A stretch of DNA of 64,000 bases from assembly GCF_002920615.1 (NCBI RefSeq), contig NZ_PQSU01000021.1:62001-126000 (forward strand), written 5' to 3'. Numbering within the stretch: the first letter of the stretch is position 1; the number at the start of each line of letters is the position of its first letter. The notes below the pieces were generated by a model. The model was not told the origin of the DNA, ran no database searches, and was given only the letters and a program-made list of their open reading frames with translations. Shown here in pieces: positions 7,891 to 16,661 of this stretch. This DNA is from Streptomyces sp. Ru62 (GTDB lineage: Bacteria > Actinomycetota > Actinomycetes > Streptomycetales > Streptomycetaceae). Both the position numbers and the translations under genes were made by a program.

Positions 7891-8868
7891 ATGCGTGCAA
7901 TCGAGTTCCAGGAGTACGGCGCCCCCGAGGTGCTGAAGATGGTGCAGACGGACCTCCCCGAGCCGGGACCGGGCCAGGTGAGCATCGACGCCGCTTATGC
8001 GGGCGTGAACTTCGCCGACCTCAAGGCCCGCGCCGAGGGCTACCGGGTGCGGTCGCTGCCCTTCCGCCCGGGCCTGGAGGTCTCCGGACGGATCCGGGCG
8101 GTCGGCCCCGGCGTCGAGGGGCTGCGCCCAGGGCAGGAGGTAGCCGCCCTCGTCGACAGCGGCGCCTACGCGGAGGTCGTCGTCGCCGAGACCGCCACCG
8201 TCTTCCCCCTCCCCCAGGGCCTGGATCTGCGCACCGCGGCCACGCTCCCCACCGTGGTGCCGACCGCGCACGCCCTTCTCCACGAGGTGGGGCGACTGCG
8301 TGCCGGGGAGAGCGTTCTCGTGCACGGCGCCGCGGGCGGCATCGGCACGGTCGCCGGGCAACTGGCCCGGGCGGCGGGCGCCGGCGCGGTGTACGGCGTG
8401 GTCTCGTCGACGGCCAAGGCAGCCCACGCCCTCAAGCACGGCTACGACGAGGTGTTCACCCCCGACACCTTCCCCGACGACGTCCGCCGCGCCACCGACG
8501 GCAGAGGCGTCGATCTGGTCCTCGACCCGGTCGGCGGCGACACACTCCGCCGCGGTCTCGACAGCCTCGCCGTCTTCGGACGCCTGGTCTCCTTCGGCAA
8601 TGCGAGCGGAGAGGAGCCGTGGCAGGTCGGACAGCCCGAGCTCTACGCGCAGGGTCGTTCGGTCGGGGGCTTCTCCATCCTGACCCTCGCGCGGACGGCA
8701 CCCGAGGCGCTGCGGACGCTCGCCGAACGGGCTTTCCGTACGGTCGCCGACGGCACCGTGAGCCTTCCGGTCACCGCGGAGTTCCCGCTGGCGGAGGCGG
8801 CGGAGGCCCACCGGCTGATGGGCGGGCGCGGGTCGACGGGCAAATTGCTGCTGCGGGTGGCCGACTGA
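7891..8868 (+). CDS. Zinc-independent quinone oxidoreductase (MDR family)
   Basis: A 325-residue medium-chain reductase of the NADPH:quinone oxidoreductase type. The GroES-like domain spans residues 1-120 (MRAIEFQEYGAPEVL, YAGVNFADLKAR). The cofactor site HGAAGGIGTVAGQLAR lies near residue 150 and LDPVGGDT near 215. No zinc ligands are visible. It would reduce quinones or conjugated enones with NADPH. I chose the ATG at 7891 because the homology begins exactly there; the open frame extends almost 900 bp upstream but is not coding in character. It is divergent from the ArsR repressor gene. Confidence 0.9.
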   Translation: MRAIEFQEYGAPEVLKMVQTDLPEPGPGQVSIDAAYAGVNFADLKARAEGYRVRSLPFRPGLEVSGRIRAVGPGVEGLRPGQEVAALVDSGAYAEVVVAETATVFPLPQGLDLRTAATLPTVVPTAHALLHEVGRLRAGESVLVHGAAGGIGTVAGQLARAAGAGAVYGVVSSTAKAAHALKHGYDEVFTPDTFPDDVRRATDGRGVDLVLDPVGGDTLRRGLDSLAVFGRLVSFGNASGEEPWQVGQPELYAQGRSVGGFSILTLARTAPEALRTLAERAFRTVADGTVSLPVTAEFPLAEAAEAHRLMGGRGSTGKLLLRVAD

Positions 8869-9510
8869 ACGGGGTCACCGTCGGCCACCGCCGGCACGGC
8901 ACCTGAACCGGACACCGCGGAGCGGCCGTGAGACCCGGAGCGCGGCCTCCGCGACTCGGGGACCGACCAGGGGCCGGAGACGTGCGGTCGGCCGTTGAAC
9001 TCCATGCCGGTCCGCAGCGACGACCAGCTGAGGCCGACCTGGCATTTCCGCGAGGTCAGATGACGGAAATGCACAAGCCGCTCACCCAGCGCAATAAGGC
9101 CATTGTTGGCACTGAACACATTTTCGGGGAAGTGGATCCGAAGGCAATTCGACGGGAGCGGTGTGGCCGAATTCCGCTACCTGGCCTCACGGTTGGATAC
9201 GTGACGTTCCCCACACCGCGGAGGCTCGACACCGTCGTCCGGGTGTGCTGGCCACCCCCGGGCCGGGGTGTTTCCACGTGACCTTGCGTCCCGATTGATG
9301 GGAAGCTGCACTAATCCCGCCGCTGACGGGTTTTCAGTGTGTCCGCGACTGGTTCCACTGCGTGACGGACAGTCAACTCACCTAAGAGCGAAGGCGGCTG
9401 CGGGCGCCGACTAATCTCATCGCGACAACATCGCCGAGAACCCCGTGATCCGCGGCGTCACCCCTGCATGCCGGATACACGGACCCGAACAGCTCTGGAG
9501 AAACTCCCGC
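8869..9510. other. Intergenic region with no recognised gene
   Basis: A 642-bp stretch with a relatively AT-rich patch around 9060-9160. Short frames exist but none has convincing homology or start signals. It must include the promoter of the solute-binding protein gene. Confidence 0.5.
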
Positions 9511-11115
9511 ATGAACCGCAAGACTTTGGTGCTGCCGGCGGTGGCCGGCCTGCTCACCCCGGTTCTCGCCGCGTGCGGCGGATCCGTCAGCGGGAGCAAG
9601 AGCGGTGACGCCATCGTCGTCGGTACCACGGACCAGTTCACGGCCACCAAGGAAGCCCCGGCGCCCCTGGACCCCGCCTACACCTACGACACCAGCACCT
9701 GGAACCTCCTGCGTCCGACGGTGCAGACCCTCATGATCGTGCCCAAGGGCGAGGGCAGCCCGGTGCCGGAGGCCGCCGAGAACTGCTCCTTCACCGACAG
9801 CGGCAGTGAGCGTTACGTGTGCACGCTGCGGAAGGGGCTGAAGTTCGCCAACGGTGACGCGGTCACCGCCGCGGACGTCAAGTACTCCATCGAGCGGGTC
9901 CTGCGCATCAAGGCCGACACGGGCGTCTCCACGCTGCTGAACACCATCGACACCATCGAGACGCAGGGCGACCGCGAGGTCGTCTTCCACCTCAAGACGG
10001 CCGACGCCACCTTCCCGTACAAGCTGTCCACCCCGGTCGCCGGCATCCTCGACCCCAAGAACTACGCCGAGGACAAGCTGCGTGACGGCTTCGAGGTCGA
10101 CGGGTCCGGCCCGTACACCCTCAAGGCCGCCGTCAAGGACAACACGATCACCAAGGTCACCTACGCCAAGAACCCCTCCTACAAGGGCAGTCTGGAGGTG
10201 AACAACGACAAGGTCGAGATCCGGGCCTTCCCCGACTCCGACGCCATGGGCGCCGCGATCGACAAGGGGGACATCGATGTCATGATCCGCACCATGTCGC
10301 CCGCGCAGATCCAGAAGCTGGACGCCGGCACCGACGAGAACGTCGACCTGGTCGACATGCCCGGCCTGGAGATCCGCTACCTGGGCTTCGACACCGACGC
10401 GCCCACCGTCAAGTCCAAGGCCGTGCGCCAGGCCATGGCCCAGGTCATCGACCGGGACGAGCTGGTCTCCAAGGTCTACGGCACCCAGGCCGAGCCGCTG
10501 TACTCGCTGGTCCCGGCCACCATCACGGGCCACTCCAACGCGTTCTTCAACAAGTACGGCAACCCCAGCGTCGACAAGGCCAAGTCGCTGCTCACCAAGG
10601 CCGGCGTCACCACGCCGGTGAAGCTGACCCTGCACTACACCACCGACCACTACGGCTCGGCCACCAAGCAGGAGTTCGAGGTGCTGCAGAAGCAGCTCAA
10701 CGACAGCGGCCTGTTCGACGCGTCCATCGAGGGCCACCCCTGGAAGACCTTCCTGCCCGACGAGCTGAAGGGCAAGTACGACGTCTACGGCATGGGCTGG
10801 TTCCCGGACTTCGCGGACCCGGACAACTTCCTGGCGCCCTTCCTCGACAAGGACAACATCCTCGGCTCGCCGTACAACAACACCACCATCCAGCGCACGC
10901 TGATCCCGCAGTCCCGCCGCGAGGCCGACCGGCTCGCCGCGTCCAAGAGCCTGAACCAGATCCAGGACATCCTCGCCGACGACGTCCCGGTCCTGCCGCT
11001 GTGGCAGGGCAAGCAGTACGTCGCCGCCCGGGACGACGTCACCGGCGTGGCCTACGCCCTCAACTCCTCCTCGGTGCTCCAGCTGTGGGAGCTGGGCCGC
11101 GGTGTGAGCGGCTGA
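9511..11115 (+). CDS. ABC transporter substrate-binding lipoprotein, family 5 (peptide/nickel type)
   Basis: A 534-residue extracellular solute-binding protein of the oligopeptide class (SBP_bac_5). The N-terminus is a lipoprotein signal ending LAAC, so Cys22 is the lipidated residue, followed by a GGS linker. The core contains LRKGLKFANGDAVTAADVKYS, here split only by my reading, and MGWFPDFADPDN, both typical of the family. It would capture a peptide or similar solute for import. The start is the ATG at 9511 after GGAG. No permease or ATPase genes are beside it, so it is an orphan; such proteins can serve distant transporters. Confidence 0.9.
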   Translation: MNRKTLVLPAVAGLLTPVLAACGGSVSGSKSGDAIVVGTTDQFTATKEAPAPLDPAYTYDTSTWNLLRPTVQTLMIVPKGEGSPVPEAAENCSFTDSGSERYVCTLRKGLKFANGDAVTAADVKYSIERVLRIKADTGVSTLLNTIDTIETQGDREVVFHLKTADATFPYKLSTPVAGILDPKNYAEDKLRDGFEVDGSGPYTLKAAVKDNTITKVTYAKNPSYKGSLEVNNDKVEIRAFPDSDAMGAAIDKGDIDVMIRTMSPAQIQKLDAGTDENVDLVDMPGLEIRYLGFDTDAPTVKSKAVRQAMAQVIDRDELVSKVYGTQAEPLYSLVPATITGHSNAFFNKYGNPSVDKAKSLLTKAGVTTPVKLTLHYTTDHYGSATKQEFEVLQKQLNDSGLFDASIEGHPWKTFLPDELKGKYDVYGMGWFPDFADPDNFLAPFLDKDNILGSPYNNTTIQRTLIPQSRREADRLAASKSLNQIQDILADDVPVLPLWQGKQYVAARDDVTGVAYALNSSSVLQLWELGRGVSG

Positions 11116-11147
11116 CGCCGGCACTCGACACTCGACGCTCAACACCG

Positions 11148-11187
11148 GGCACCCGGCACCCGGCACCCGGCACCCGGCACCCGGCAC
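11148..11187. repeat. Tandem GGCACCC heptamer, almost six copies
   Basis: Five full GGCACCC units plus GGCAC follow each other without mismatch, 33 bp after the binding-protein stop. It lies between the convergent binding-protein and methyltransferase genes, so slippage here would not affect a reading frame. Confidence 0.85.
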
Positions 11188-11262
11188 TAGGTGAACACGC
11201 CCACTCGGAAGCCGGTCCTGTCCATCGTGGCGGGGCCGGCCTCCGGCCTACCGGGAGGCGCT

Positions 11263-12114
11263 CTACCGGCGGGCCGCCGAGATCAGTCCGCCGGGTCGCT
11301 CCTCGGGCCGTGGCGGGGAGCTGATCGGGCGGCCGTAGGCGGCGGCGCGCTCGCGCAGGGTGTGGCAGTCGGCCTCCCAGCCGTGGCCGGCCAGCCAGCC
11401 CACCGGGTCGTCGGGCATCTCCGAGACCCACATGGACGCCGCCGATCCCGGCGCGGCGTCCGCGCCGAACCGCTCGATCACGCCGCGCGAGCCCAATGTC
11501 AGGCCCAGCCGACTGCCTGGCGCCGACCGCGCGCTGATCCGGGCCATCAGCAGCTCCACCGCGTCCTCGGGGAGATAGATCAGGAGTCCTTCGGCGATCC
11601 ACACGGTCGGCACGGCCGGGTCGTGCCCTGCGGCGGCCAGCGCGCCCGGCCAGTCCTCCCGCAGATCCACGGCGACGGTGATCCGCTCGCAGCGCGCGAC
11701 GGCCCGCTCCTGGCGCAGCACCGAAGCCTTGAAGTCCAGTGGCGCGGCGGTGTCGACCTCGAACAGCCGGGTGCCCTCGGGCCAGTCCATCCGGTAGGCC
11801 CGGCTGTCCATGCCGGCGCCGAGCAGTACGACCTGCCGGACGCCGGACGCGGAGGCCTGTCGCAGCAGGTCGTCGAGGAACTTCGTCCTGATGACGATGG
11901 AGAACGACACGGCCGGCCGGCGGCGTCGGGCGGCCGCGTCATCGGGCAGCGGCGGCGAGGAGGGCCACAGGCCGCCGGCGGTGGCGAAGGCCCGTGCCAG
12001 TGGGTCGCAAAACAGCGCGTTCTCCCGCTCGGTCTCCAGCGCCCGCACCCTGGCCACCCCCACCGCCGTGGCCCACACTCCCGACGGCCGCACCCGCTGC
12101 TGCTCATCAGTCAC
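11263..12114 (-). CDS. Class I SAM-dependent methyltransferase (TIGR00027/LCMT-like)
   Basis: A 283-residue methyltransferase of the leucine-carboxyl-methyltransferase-like group common in actinomycetes. The SAM-binding motif VVLLGAGMDSRAYRM lies near residue 95, FEVDT follows near 118 and WIAEGLLIYLP near 172. It transfers a methyl group from SAM to an unknown acceptor; several family members modify natural products. It ends close to the binding-protein gene and is convergent with it. The small DUF6191-like gene lies 151 bp upstream on the same strand. I cannot say whether they form one transcript. Confidence 0.88.
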   Translation of the reverse strand: MTDEQQRVRPSGVWATAVGVARVRALETERENALFCDPLARAFATAGGLWPSSPPLPDDAAARRRRPAVSFSIVIRTKFLDDLLRQASASGVRQVVLLGAGMDSRAYRMDWPEGTRLFEVDTAAPLDFKASVLRQERAVARCERITVAVDLREDWPGALAAAGHDPAVPTVWIAEGLLIYLPEDAVELLMARISARSAPGSRLGLTLGSRGVIERFGADAAPGSAASMWVSEMPDDPVGWLAGHGWEADCHTLRERAAAYGRPISSPPRPEERPGGLISAARR

Positions 12115-12265
12115 CGCGCCAGCCTAGAGGATCGATTCCAAGGGGCCTGAGGAGAGAGCAGTCGGGCGATGCGGACACGTTCGCTGGGAGTGGCACAGGC
12201 CCGGTGGGTGCCGAGGAGTTCGACGGCGGCGTGTTGAAGGCGGCCCTGGTCCGGCGGGTACGCCC

Positions 12266-12586
12266 CTACTGAGCGGCCGGTGGCATCCGGACCACCGCGG
12301 TTCCTCCGTCCAGATCCACCGTGGTCCGGTGCGGTGGCGCCCCGTCCTCCTCGTCGTCGCGCAGCAACAGTGCCGACTGACGCTCCTTCAGCTCGTTCTG
12401 CTTGCCCGGCGAAAGACTCGCGTGGAGTTGCTCGAAGCCGGTCGCCGATATCTGGCCCTGACGTCCTGCGTTCCGCCACGGAAGGACCCCGGCCCTGCCC
12501 GCGCGCAACAGGAGCTGATCGACGAAGGCCAGCGCGGTCAGCAGGATGACCAGTCCTGGCAGGGTCATGAAGACGAGGAATGTCAT
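12266..12586 (-). CDS. Small membrane protein, DUF6191-like
   Basis: A 106-residue protein with one N-terminal transmembrane helix (about residues 3-28, LVILLTALAFVDQLLLRAG). A polar cytoplasmic tail follows with FEQLHASLSPGKQNELKERQ and ends VDLDGGTAVVRM. The tail fits the actinomycete DUF6191 group, whose function is unknown. It lies 187 bp downstream of kdgD on the same strand, but nothing links it to sugar-acid catabolism. Confidence 0.75.
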   Translation of the reverse strand: MTFLVFMTLPGLVILLTALAFVDQLLLRAGRAGVLPWRNAGRQGQISATGFEQLHASLSPGKQNELKERQSALLLRDDEEDGAPPHRTTVDLDGGTAVVRMPPAAQ

Positions 12587-12773
12587 GCCTCAGTATTCCT
12601 GCCGGGTGCCCCGCCGGTCCGGGGCTGTCGGCGGCGAGGAGTGGGGAGGCGTTCCCGGCGGCCCGGCAGTCGGCCTCGGCGCCGGCATCCCGTGCGGGGC
12701 CGTGGGGTCGGTCGAGGGGCCGGCCGGTGCGGGCGTCGGGGGAGCGTGTTCCGGCGCCCGCACCGGGCGGGGG

Positions 12774-13700
12774 TCAGGCGGTGGCGGCGGGCAGTTCGGC
12801 GATCAGCCGGGTGAGCTCGTCGAGCTCCGGTGCGCTCAGGTCGGTCAGGGGCGGGCGGACGGGGCCCGCGCTGTGACCGGTGGCGGTCATGCCGGCCTTG
12901 ACGATGCTCACCGCGTAGCCGGGCTGCCGGTTGCGGATCTCGGTGTAGGGGAGCACGAAGCCGGTCAGCATGCGGGTGACGGCGTCGTGGCGGCGTTCGC
13001 GGACGGCGGTGTAGAAGTCGAGCGCGAAGTCGGGCAGGAAGTTGAAGATCGCCGAGGAGTAGGTGGTGACGCCGAGTTCCAGGTAGGGCAGGGCGAACGT
13101 CTCGGCGGTGGGCAGGCCGCCGATGTAGGTGAGGCGTTCGCCGAGGCGGGTGTAGATGCGGGTCATGGTGTCGATGTCGCCGACGCCGTCCTTGTAGCCG
13201 ATGAGATTGGGGCAGGTCTCGGCGAGGCGGGCGATGGTGTCGGCCGAGTAGACGGCGTTGGCGCGGCTGTAGACGACGACACCGAGGGACGTGGAGCGGC
13301 AGACGGCTTCGACGTGGCGGGCCAGGCCCTCCTGGCCCGCCTCCGTGAGGTAGGGCGGGAAGAGGAGGATGCCGTCGGCGCCGGCCCGTTGGGCCGCGGC
13401 GGCGAACTCGGTGGCGGTGGTGGTGCCGTAGCCGGCCGGGGCGAGGATGGGGGTGTCGTCGGGGGCGCTGTCCGCGGCGGCGGCGACGACGCGCTCGACC
13501 TCGGTGGGGGTGAGGGAGAAGAACTCTCCGGTGCCTCCGGCCGCGAACAGGCCGCCGACGTCGTACTTGGCGAGCCGGACGATGTTCTCGCGGTAGGCGT
13601 CCTCGTCGAAGGACAGGTCGTCCCTGAAGTGGGTCACGGGGAAGGACAGCAGTCCGGAGCCGAGGCGGCTGCGCAGTTCTGCCGGGGTGTAGGACGTCAT
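12774..13700 (-). CDS. kdgD: 5-dehydro-4-deoxyglucarate dehydratase
   Basis: A 308-residue DHDPS/NAL-family aldolase-type enzyme that dehydrates and decarboxylates 5-keto-4-deoxy-D-glucarate to alpha-ketoglutarate semialdehyde. The Schiff-base lysine is Lys170 in LIGYKDGVGD. The family tyrosine is Tyr144 in VVVYSRANAVY, and GGTGEF lies near residue 55. I chose the ATG at 13700 with CAGGAG upstream; a start eight codons earlier lacks a ribosome site. It follows the sugar-acid dehydratase gene on the same strand, which would supply its substrate. The next enzyme, the semialdehyde dehydrogenase, is not in this window. Confidence 0.93.
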   Translation of the reverse strand: MTSYTPAELRSRLGSGLLSFPVTHFRDDLSFDEDAYRENIVRLAKYDVGGLFAAGGTGEFFSLTPTEVERVVAAAADSAPDDTPILAPAGYGTTTATEFAAAAQRAGADGILLFPPYLTEAGQEGLARHVEAVCRSTSLGVVVYSRANAVYSADTIARLAETCPNLIGYKDGVGDIDTMTRIYTRLGERLTYIGGLPTAETFALPYLELGVTTYSSAIFNFLPDFALDFYTAVRERRHDAVTRMLTGFVLPYTEIRNRQPGYAVSIVKAGMTATGHSAGPVRPPLTDLSAPELDELTRLIAELPAATA

Positions 13701-13892
13701 GGGTGTGCTGCTCCTGAGGGACACGGGGTCGGGTGGGGTGGGCCGCGGGGGTGCCGGCCGGAGGTGAACCGGCCGGCCGGGGACCGGGTGGTGCCGGCGC
13801 GGACAGCGCGGCTGTCCGTGACGCGTGCTGCCCGCGCCGGGACTGGGCGTCCGCCGCAGCCGGAACTCTGCGGCCGACAGGGAACCCGTCCG

Positions 13893-15074
13893 TCAGGGGC
13901 GGGAGCCCACTTCGTGCGAGTCGATCGTCCAGGCGCGGGCCTGGTCGCTGAGGGTGAAGCCGAGGCCGGGCCGGGAGGAGACGTACATGCGTCCGTCGCG
14001 GATCTCCAGGCGCTCGTTGAACAGCGGCTCCAGCCAGTCGAAGTGCTCCACCCACGGTTCGATGGGGTAGGCGGCGGCCAGGTGGAGGTGGATCTCCATG
14101 GCGAAGTGGGGGGCGAGCTGGAGCTGGTGGTGCTCGGCGAGGGCGGCGAGCTTGAGGAACTGGGTGATGCCGCCGATGCGGGGGGCGTCGGGCTGGATGA
14201 CGTCGCAGGCGTTGTGGCGGATCAGCTCGACGTGTTCGGCGACGCTGGCCAGCATTTCGCCGGTGGCGACGGGGGTGTCCAGGGACGAGGCGAGCGCGGC
14301 GTGGCCGGCCGCGTCGTAGGCGTCGAGGGGTTCCTCGATCCAGACCAGGTTGAACTGTTCCATGGCGCGGCCCATGCGCTGGGCGGTGGGCCGGTCCCAC
14401 TGCTGGTTGGCGTCGACCATGAGCGGCACGTCGTCGCCGATGTGTTCGCGTACGGCGGTGAGGCGGGCCAGGTCGTACGTGCCGTCCGGGTGTCCGACCT
14501 TGATCTTGATGCCGCCGATGCCGTTGCTCAGGGACGCGCCGGCATTGTCCAGGACCTGTTCGGTGGGGGTGTGCAGGAAGCCGCCGGAGGTGTTGTAGCA
14601 GCGCACCGAGTCGCGGTGGGCGCCGAGCAGCTTGGCCAGGGGCAGGCCGGCGCGCTTGGCCTTGAGGTCCCACAGGGCGACGTCGAAGGCCGCTACGGCC
14701 TGGGTGGCGAGGCCGCTGCGACCCACGGAGGCGCCCGCCCACACGAGCTTGGTCCAGATCTTCCCGATGTCGCTGGGATCCTCGCCGATCAGGTTGTCGG
14801 CGATCTCGCGGGCGTGCGCGAACTGGCCGGGGCCGCCGGCGCGCTTGGAGTAGCTGAAGCCGATGCCCTCGTGTCCCTGCTCGGTGACGATCTCGACGAA
14901 GAGGAAGGCCACTTCCGTCATCGGCTTCTGACGGCCGGTGAAGACCTTGGCGTCGCTGATCGGTGTGGCCAGCGGCAGCGTGATGGAGGACAGGCGCAGC
15001 CAGGCGATGCGGTCGAGGGTGGCTTCGCCTGCGGTGGGCCTGGCGTGCGCTGTCGTGTTCGTCGTGGTCACCAC
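13893..15074 (-). CDS. L-talarate/galactarate dehydratase-like enolase-superfamily enzyme
   Basis: A 393-residue mandelate-racemase-subgroup enzyme. SSITLPLATPISDAKVFTG and the GIGFSYSKRAGG loop match L-talarate/galactarate dehydratases. Catalytic features are present: KxK at Lys190/Lys192, metal ligands Asp221, Glu247 and Glu273, and the Asp296/His323 dyad. It would dehydrate an aldarate to 5-keto-4-deoxyglucarate, the KdgD substrate. The start is a GTG (15074, or the next codon at 15071) after AGGGA. It lies 192 bp upstream of kdgD and diverges from a LysR regulator. Glucarate rather than galactarate specificity cannot be excluded. Confidence 0.88.
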   Translation of the reverse strand: MVTTTNTTAHARPTAGEATLDRIAWLRLSSITLPLATPISDAKVFTGRQKPMTEVAFLFVEIVTEQGHEGIGFSYSKRAGGPGQFAHAREIADNLIGEDPSDIGKIWTKLVWAGASVGRSGLATQAVAAFDVALWDLKAKRAGLPLAKLLGAHRDSVRCYNTSGGFLHTPTEQVLDNAGASLSNGIGGIKIKVGHPDGTYDLARLTAVREHIGDDVPLMVDANQQWDRPTAQRMGRAMEQFNLVWIEEPLDAYDAAGHAALASSLDTPVATGEMLASVAEHVELIRHNACDVIQPDAPRIGGITQFLKLAALAEHHQLQLAPHFAMEIHLHLAAAYPIEPWVEHFDWLEPLFNERLEIRDGRMYVSSRPGLGFTLSDQARAWTIDSHEVGSRP

Positions 15075-15407
15075 TTCGTGTCCCTGGGTTGGCGCGGGTT
15101 GGACAGGTGCGGGGTCGGATGAGGATGCGCGGCGGCCCGGCGTGCGGACGTGTGAGGGGGACGGTCGGCCGGGCGGGGGGAGGGCTGGTCCGCCCGCGTG
15201 CGGCCCGGAGAGTCCGGGGCTGCTACGGGCAGCGTCCGCAGGGGTGCTGTCTGCGGCGATCGATCGGGCCGTCGATCGGGCGGTCGCGGCGGTGCTGTGC
15301 CATGGTGCGTCTCTCCTGTGGCCTCTCCGCGCCGCCGCGGACGGGCGTAGGGGGCGAGGAGCGCCTGTGTCGGACAGGTCCGACGCTACGGTCGCGATCG
15401 ATTCACG

Positions 15408-15425
15408 TCCAACATAAGTTTTGGA
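15408..15425. promoter_or_regulatory. LysR-type binding site between divergent genes
   Basis: TCCAACATAAGTTTTGGA contains the inverted arms TCCAA and TTGGA and fits the T-N11-A LysR rule. It lies 25 bp upstream of the LysR start and about 330 bp from the dehydratase start. It is the AT-rich core of the divergent promoter. Binding by the adjacent LysR protein is inferred. Confidence 0.6.
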
Positions 15426-15449
15426 TGTGGCGATACAAGGAGAGCATCG

Positions 15450-16328
15450 TTGTTCACATTGACGCAGCTGACGTGTTTCGTGGCCGTGGCGGAGGAACTG
15501 CACTTCACACGGGCCGCGGAGCGTCTGAGCATGACCCAGCCCCCGCTGAGCCGGCAGATCCAGCTCCTGGAGGGCGAGTTGGGGGTGAAGCTGCTGGACC
15601 GCACGAACCGGACCGTGCGGCTGACTCCGGCCGGCCGCTCCTTCCTCGCCGAAGCGCGCCGTATCGTGCGCCAGGCCGAGCACGCCGCCCTGGCGGTGCG
15701 GCGGGTCTCCACGGGAGAGGCGGGCTCGATCGCCATCGGGTTCACGGCCGCCAGTGCCTACTCCGCGCTCGGTGAGCTGCTGGAAAGCGCCCGCCGCGGT
15801 CTGCCGCGGGTGGAGATACTGCTGCACGAACTGGTCACCCGCGACCAGTTGGAAGCGCTCAGCGAGGGCTCGCTCGACCTCGGGCTCATCCGCCCGTCCG
15901 CGGTCGGCCCCGACCTGGCCGCGCGCACCGCGGTCCGGGAAGGGCTGGTGGCCGCGCTGCCCGCCGACCACGTCCTCGCCGCCGGCGAGGGGCCCATCGA
16001 GCTGTCGGCCTTCGACGGGCAGGACTTCCTGATGTACTCCCCGACAGAGGCCCGTTACTTCCACGAGCTGCTGCTCACCACCTTCCGCGGTGCGCAGGTG
16101 CGGCCGGTGTTCACCCAGTACCTCAGCCAGGTCCACAGCATCCTGGCCCTGGTCAACATCGGCTGGGGCATCGCCCTGGTTCCGGAGGCGGCGGCCGGGA
16201 TGCGGCCCGCCGGAGTGGTGTACCGGCCGCTGCACCTGCCCGGTCATCCGCGGCCGGTCGAACTGGACTACGTGTGGCGCAAAAGCAATGACAACCCCGC
16301 GCTGCATGCGCTGTTGCGGCTCCTGTGA
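15450..16328 (+). CDS. LysR family transcriptional regulator
   Basis: A 292-residue LysR regulator. The winged helix-turn-helix occupies residues 1-60 (FTRAAERLSMTQPPLSRQIQ) and the two-lobed substrate-binding domain about 90-290. The start is a TTG at 15450, seven bases after AAGGAG. It diverges from the aldarate dehydratase and kdgD genes, so it probably activates them with an aldarate or pathway intermediate as co-inducer. Its stop overlaps the GTG of a 42-codon gene. Confidence 0.92.
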   Translation: MFTLTQLTCFVAVAEELHFTRAAERLSMTQPPLSRQIQLLEGELGVKLLDRTNRTVRLTPAGRSFLAEARRIVRQAEHAALAVRRVSTGEAGSIAIGFTAASAYSALGELLESARRGLPRVEILLHELVTRDQLEALSEGSLDLGLIRPSAVGPDLAARTAVREGLVAALPADHVLAAGEGPIELSAFDGQDFLMYSPTEARYFHELLLTTFRGAQVRPVFTQYLSQVHSILALVNIGWGIALVPEAAAGMRPAGVVYRPLHLPGHPRPVELDYVWRKSNDNPALHALLRLL

Positions 16329-16453
16329 CCGGGGCGCCCGCCTTCGTCAGCGCCTGTGCCGCCATGGCCGTGGTCAGCTACCTCGTCATCGTCCGGGACA
16401 TCGAGCACGTCGAACTGCCGGAAGAGGCGCACGACCGGCCCAGCGCGACCTGA
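16325..16453 (+). CDS. Small single-span membrane peptide, 42 residues
   Basis: A GTG overlaps the LysR stop by four bases (GTGA), the usual coupling arrangement in this genome. The 42 codons encode a hydrophobic stretch (about residues 5-24, containing FVSACAAMAVVSYLVIV) followed by an acidic, polar tail (RDIEHVELPEEAHDRP). Third positions are G/C-rich. Small one-helix proteins of this type (for example DUF6893-like) are common in Streptomyces; function is unknown. Confidence 0.5.
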   Translation: MTGAPAFVSACAAMAVVSYLVIVRDIEHVELPEEAHDRPSAT

Positions 16454-16661
16454 CGGACGACGCTCACCGAGCGAACCCGCCACGCGAGCACGCGGCCTCC
16501 GGGAGCACTCGGCCCGGAGGCCGCACCTGCTCTTCGGGGGCTGCGGTTCCCACGGCTGGGCAGGCGTACGTTCCAGGGGTCCACGACGCGCCGAGGCAGC
16601 ACCGTCTCGCCATCCGGGTCGTCTCTGGCTGCCGGCGGACCCGGCCGGGTAGGGTCCGCCC

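Noticed and set aside
9382..11187. A 601-codon minus-strand frame opposite the solute-binding protein
   Set aside because: Antisense of a strongly homologous lipoprotein; no start signals or known motifs.
11148..11187. Tandem heptamers as a CRISPR array
   Set aside because: The units are contiguous with no spacers and only seven bases long.
12546..15122. An 858-codon plus-strand open frame across kdgD and the dehydratase
   Set aside because: It is the antisense shadow of two clearly homologous minus-strand genes in GC-rich DNA; its translation is Gly/Val/Glu low complexity without homology.
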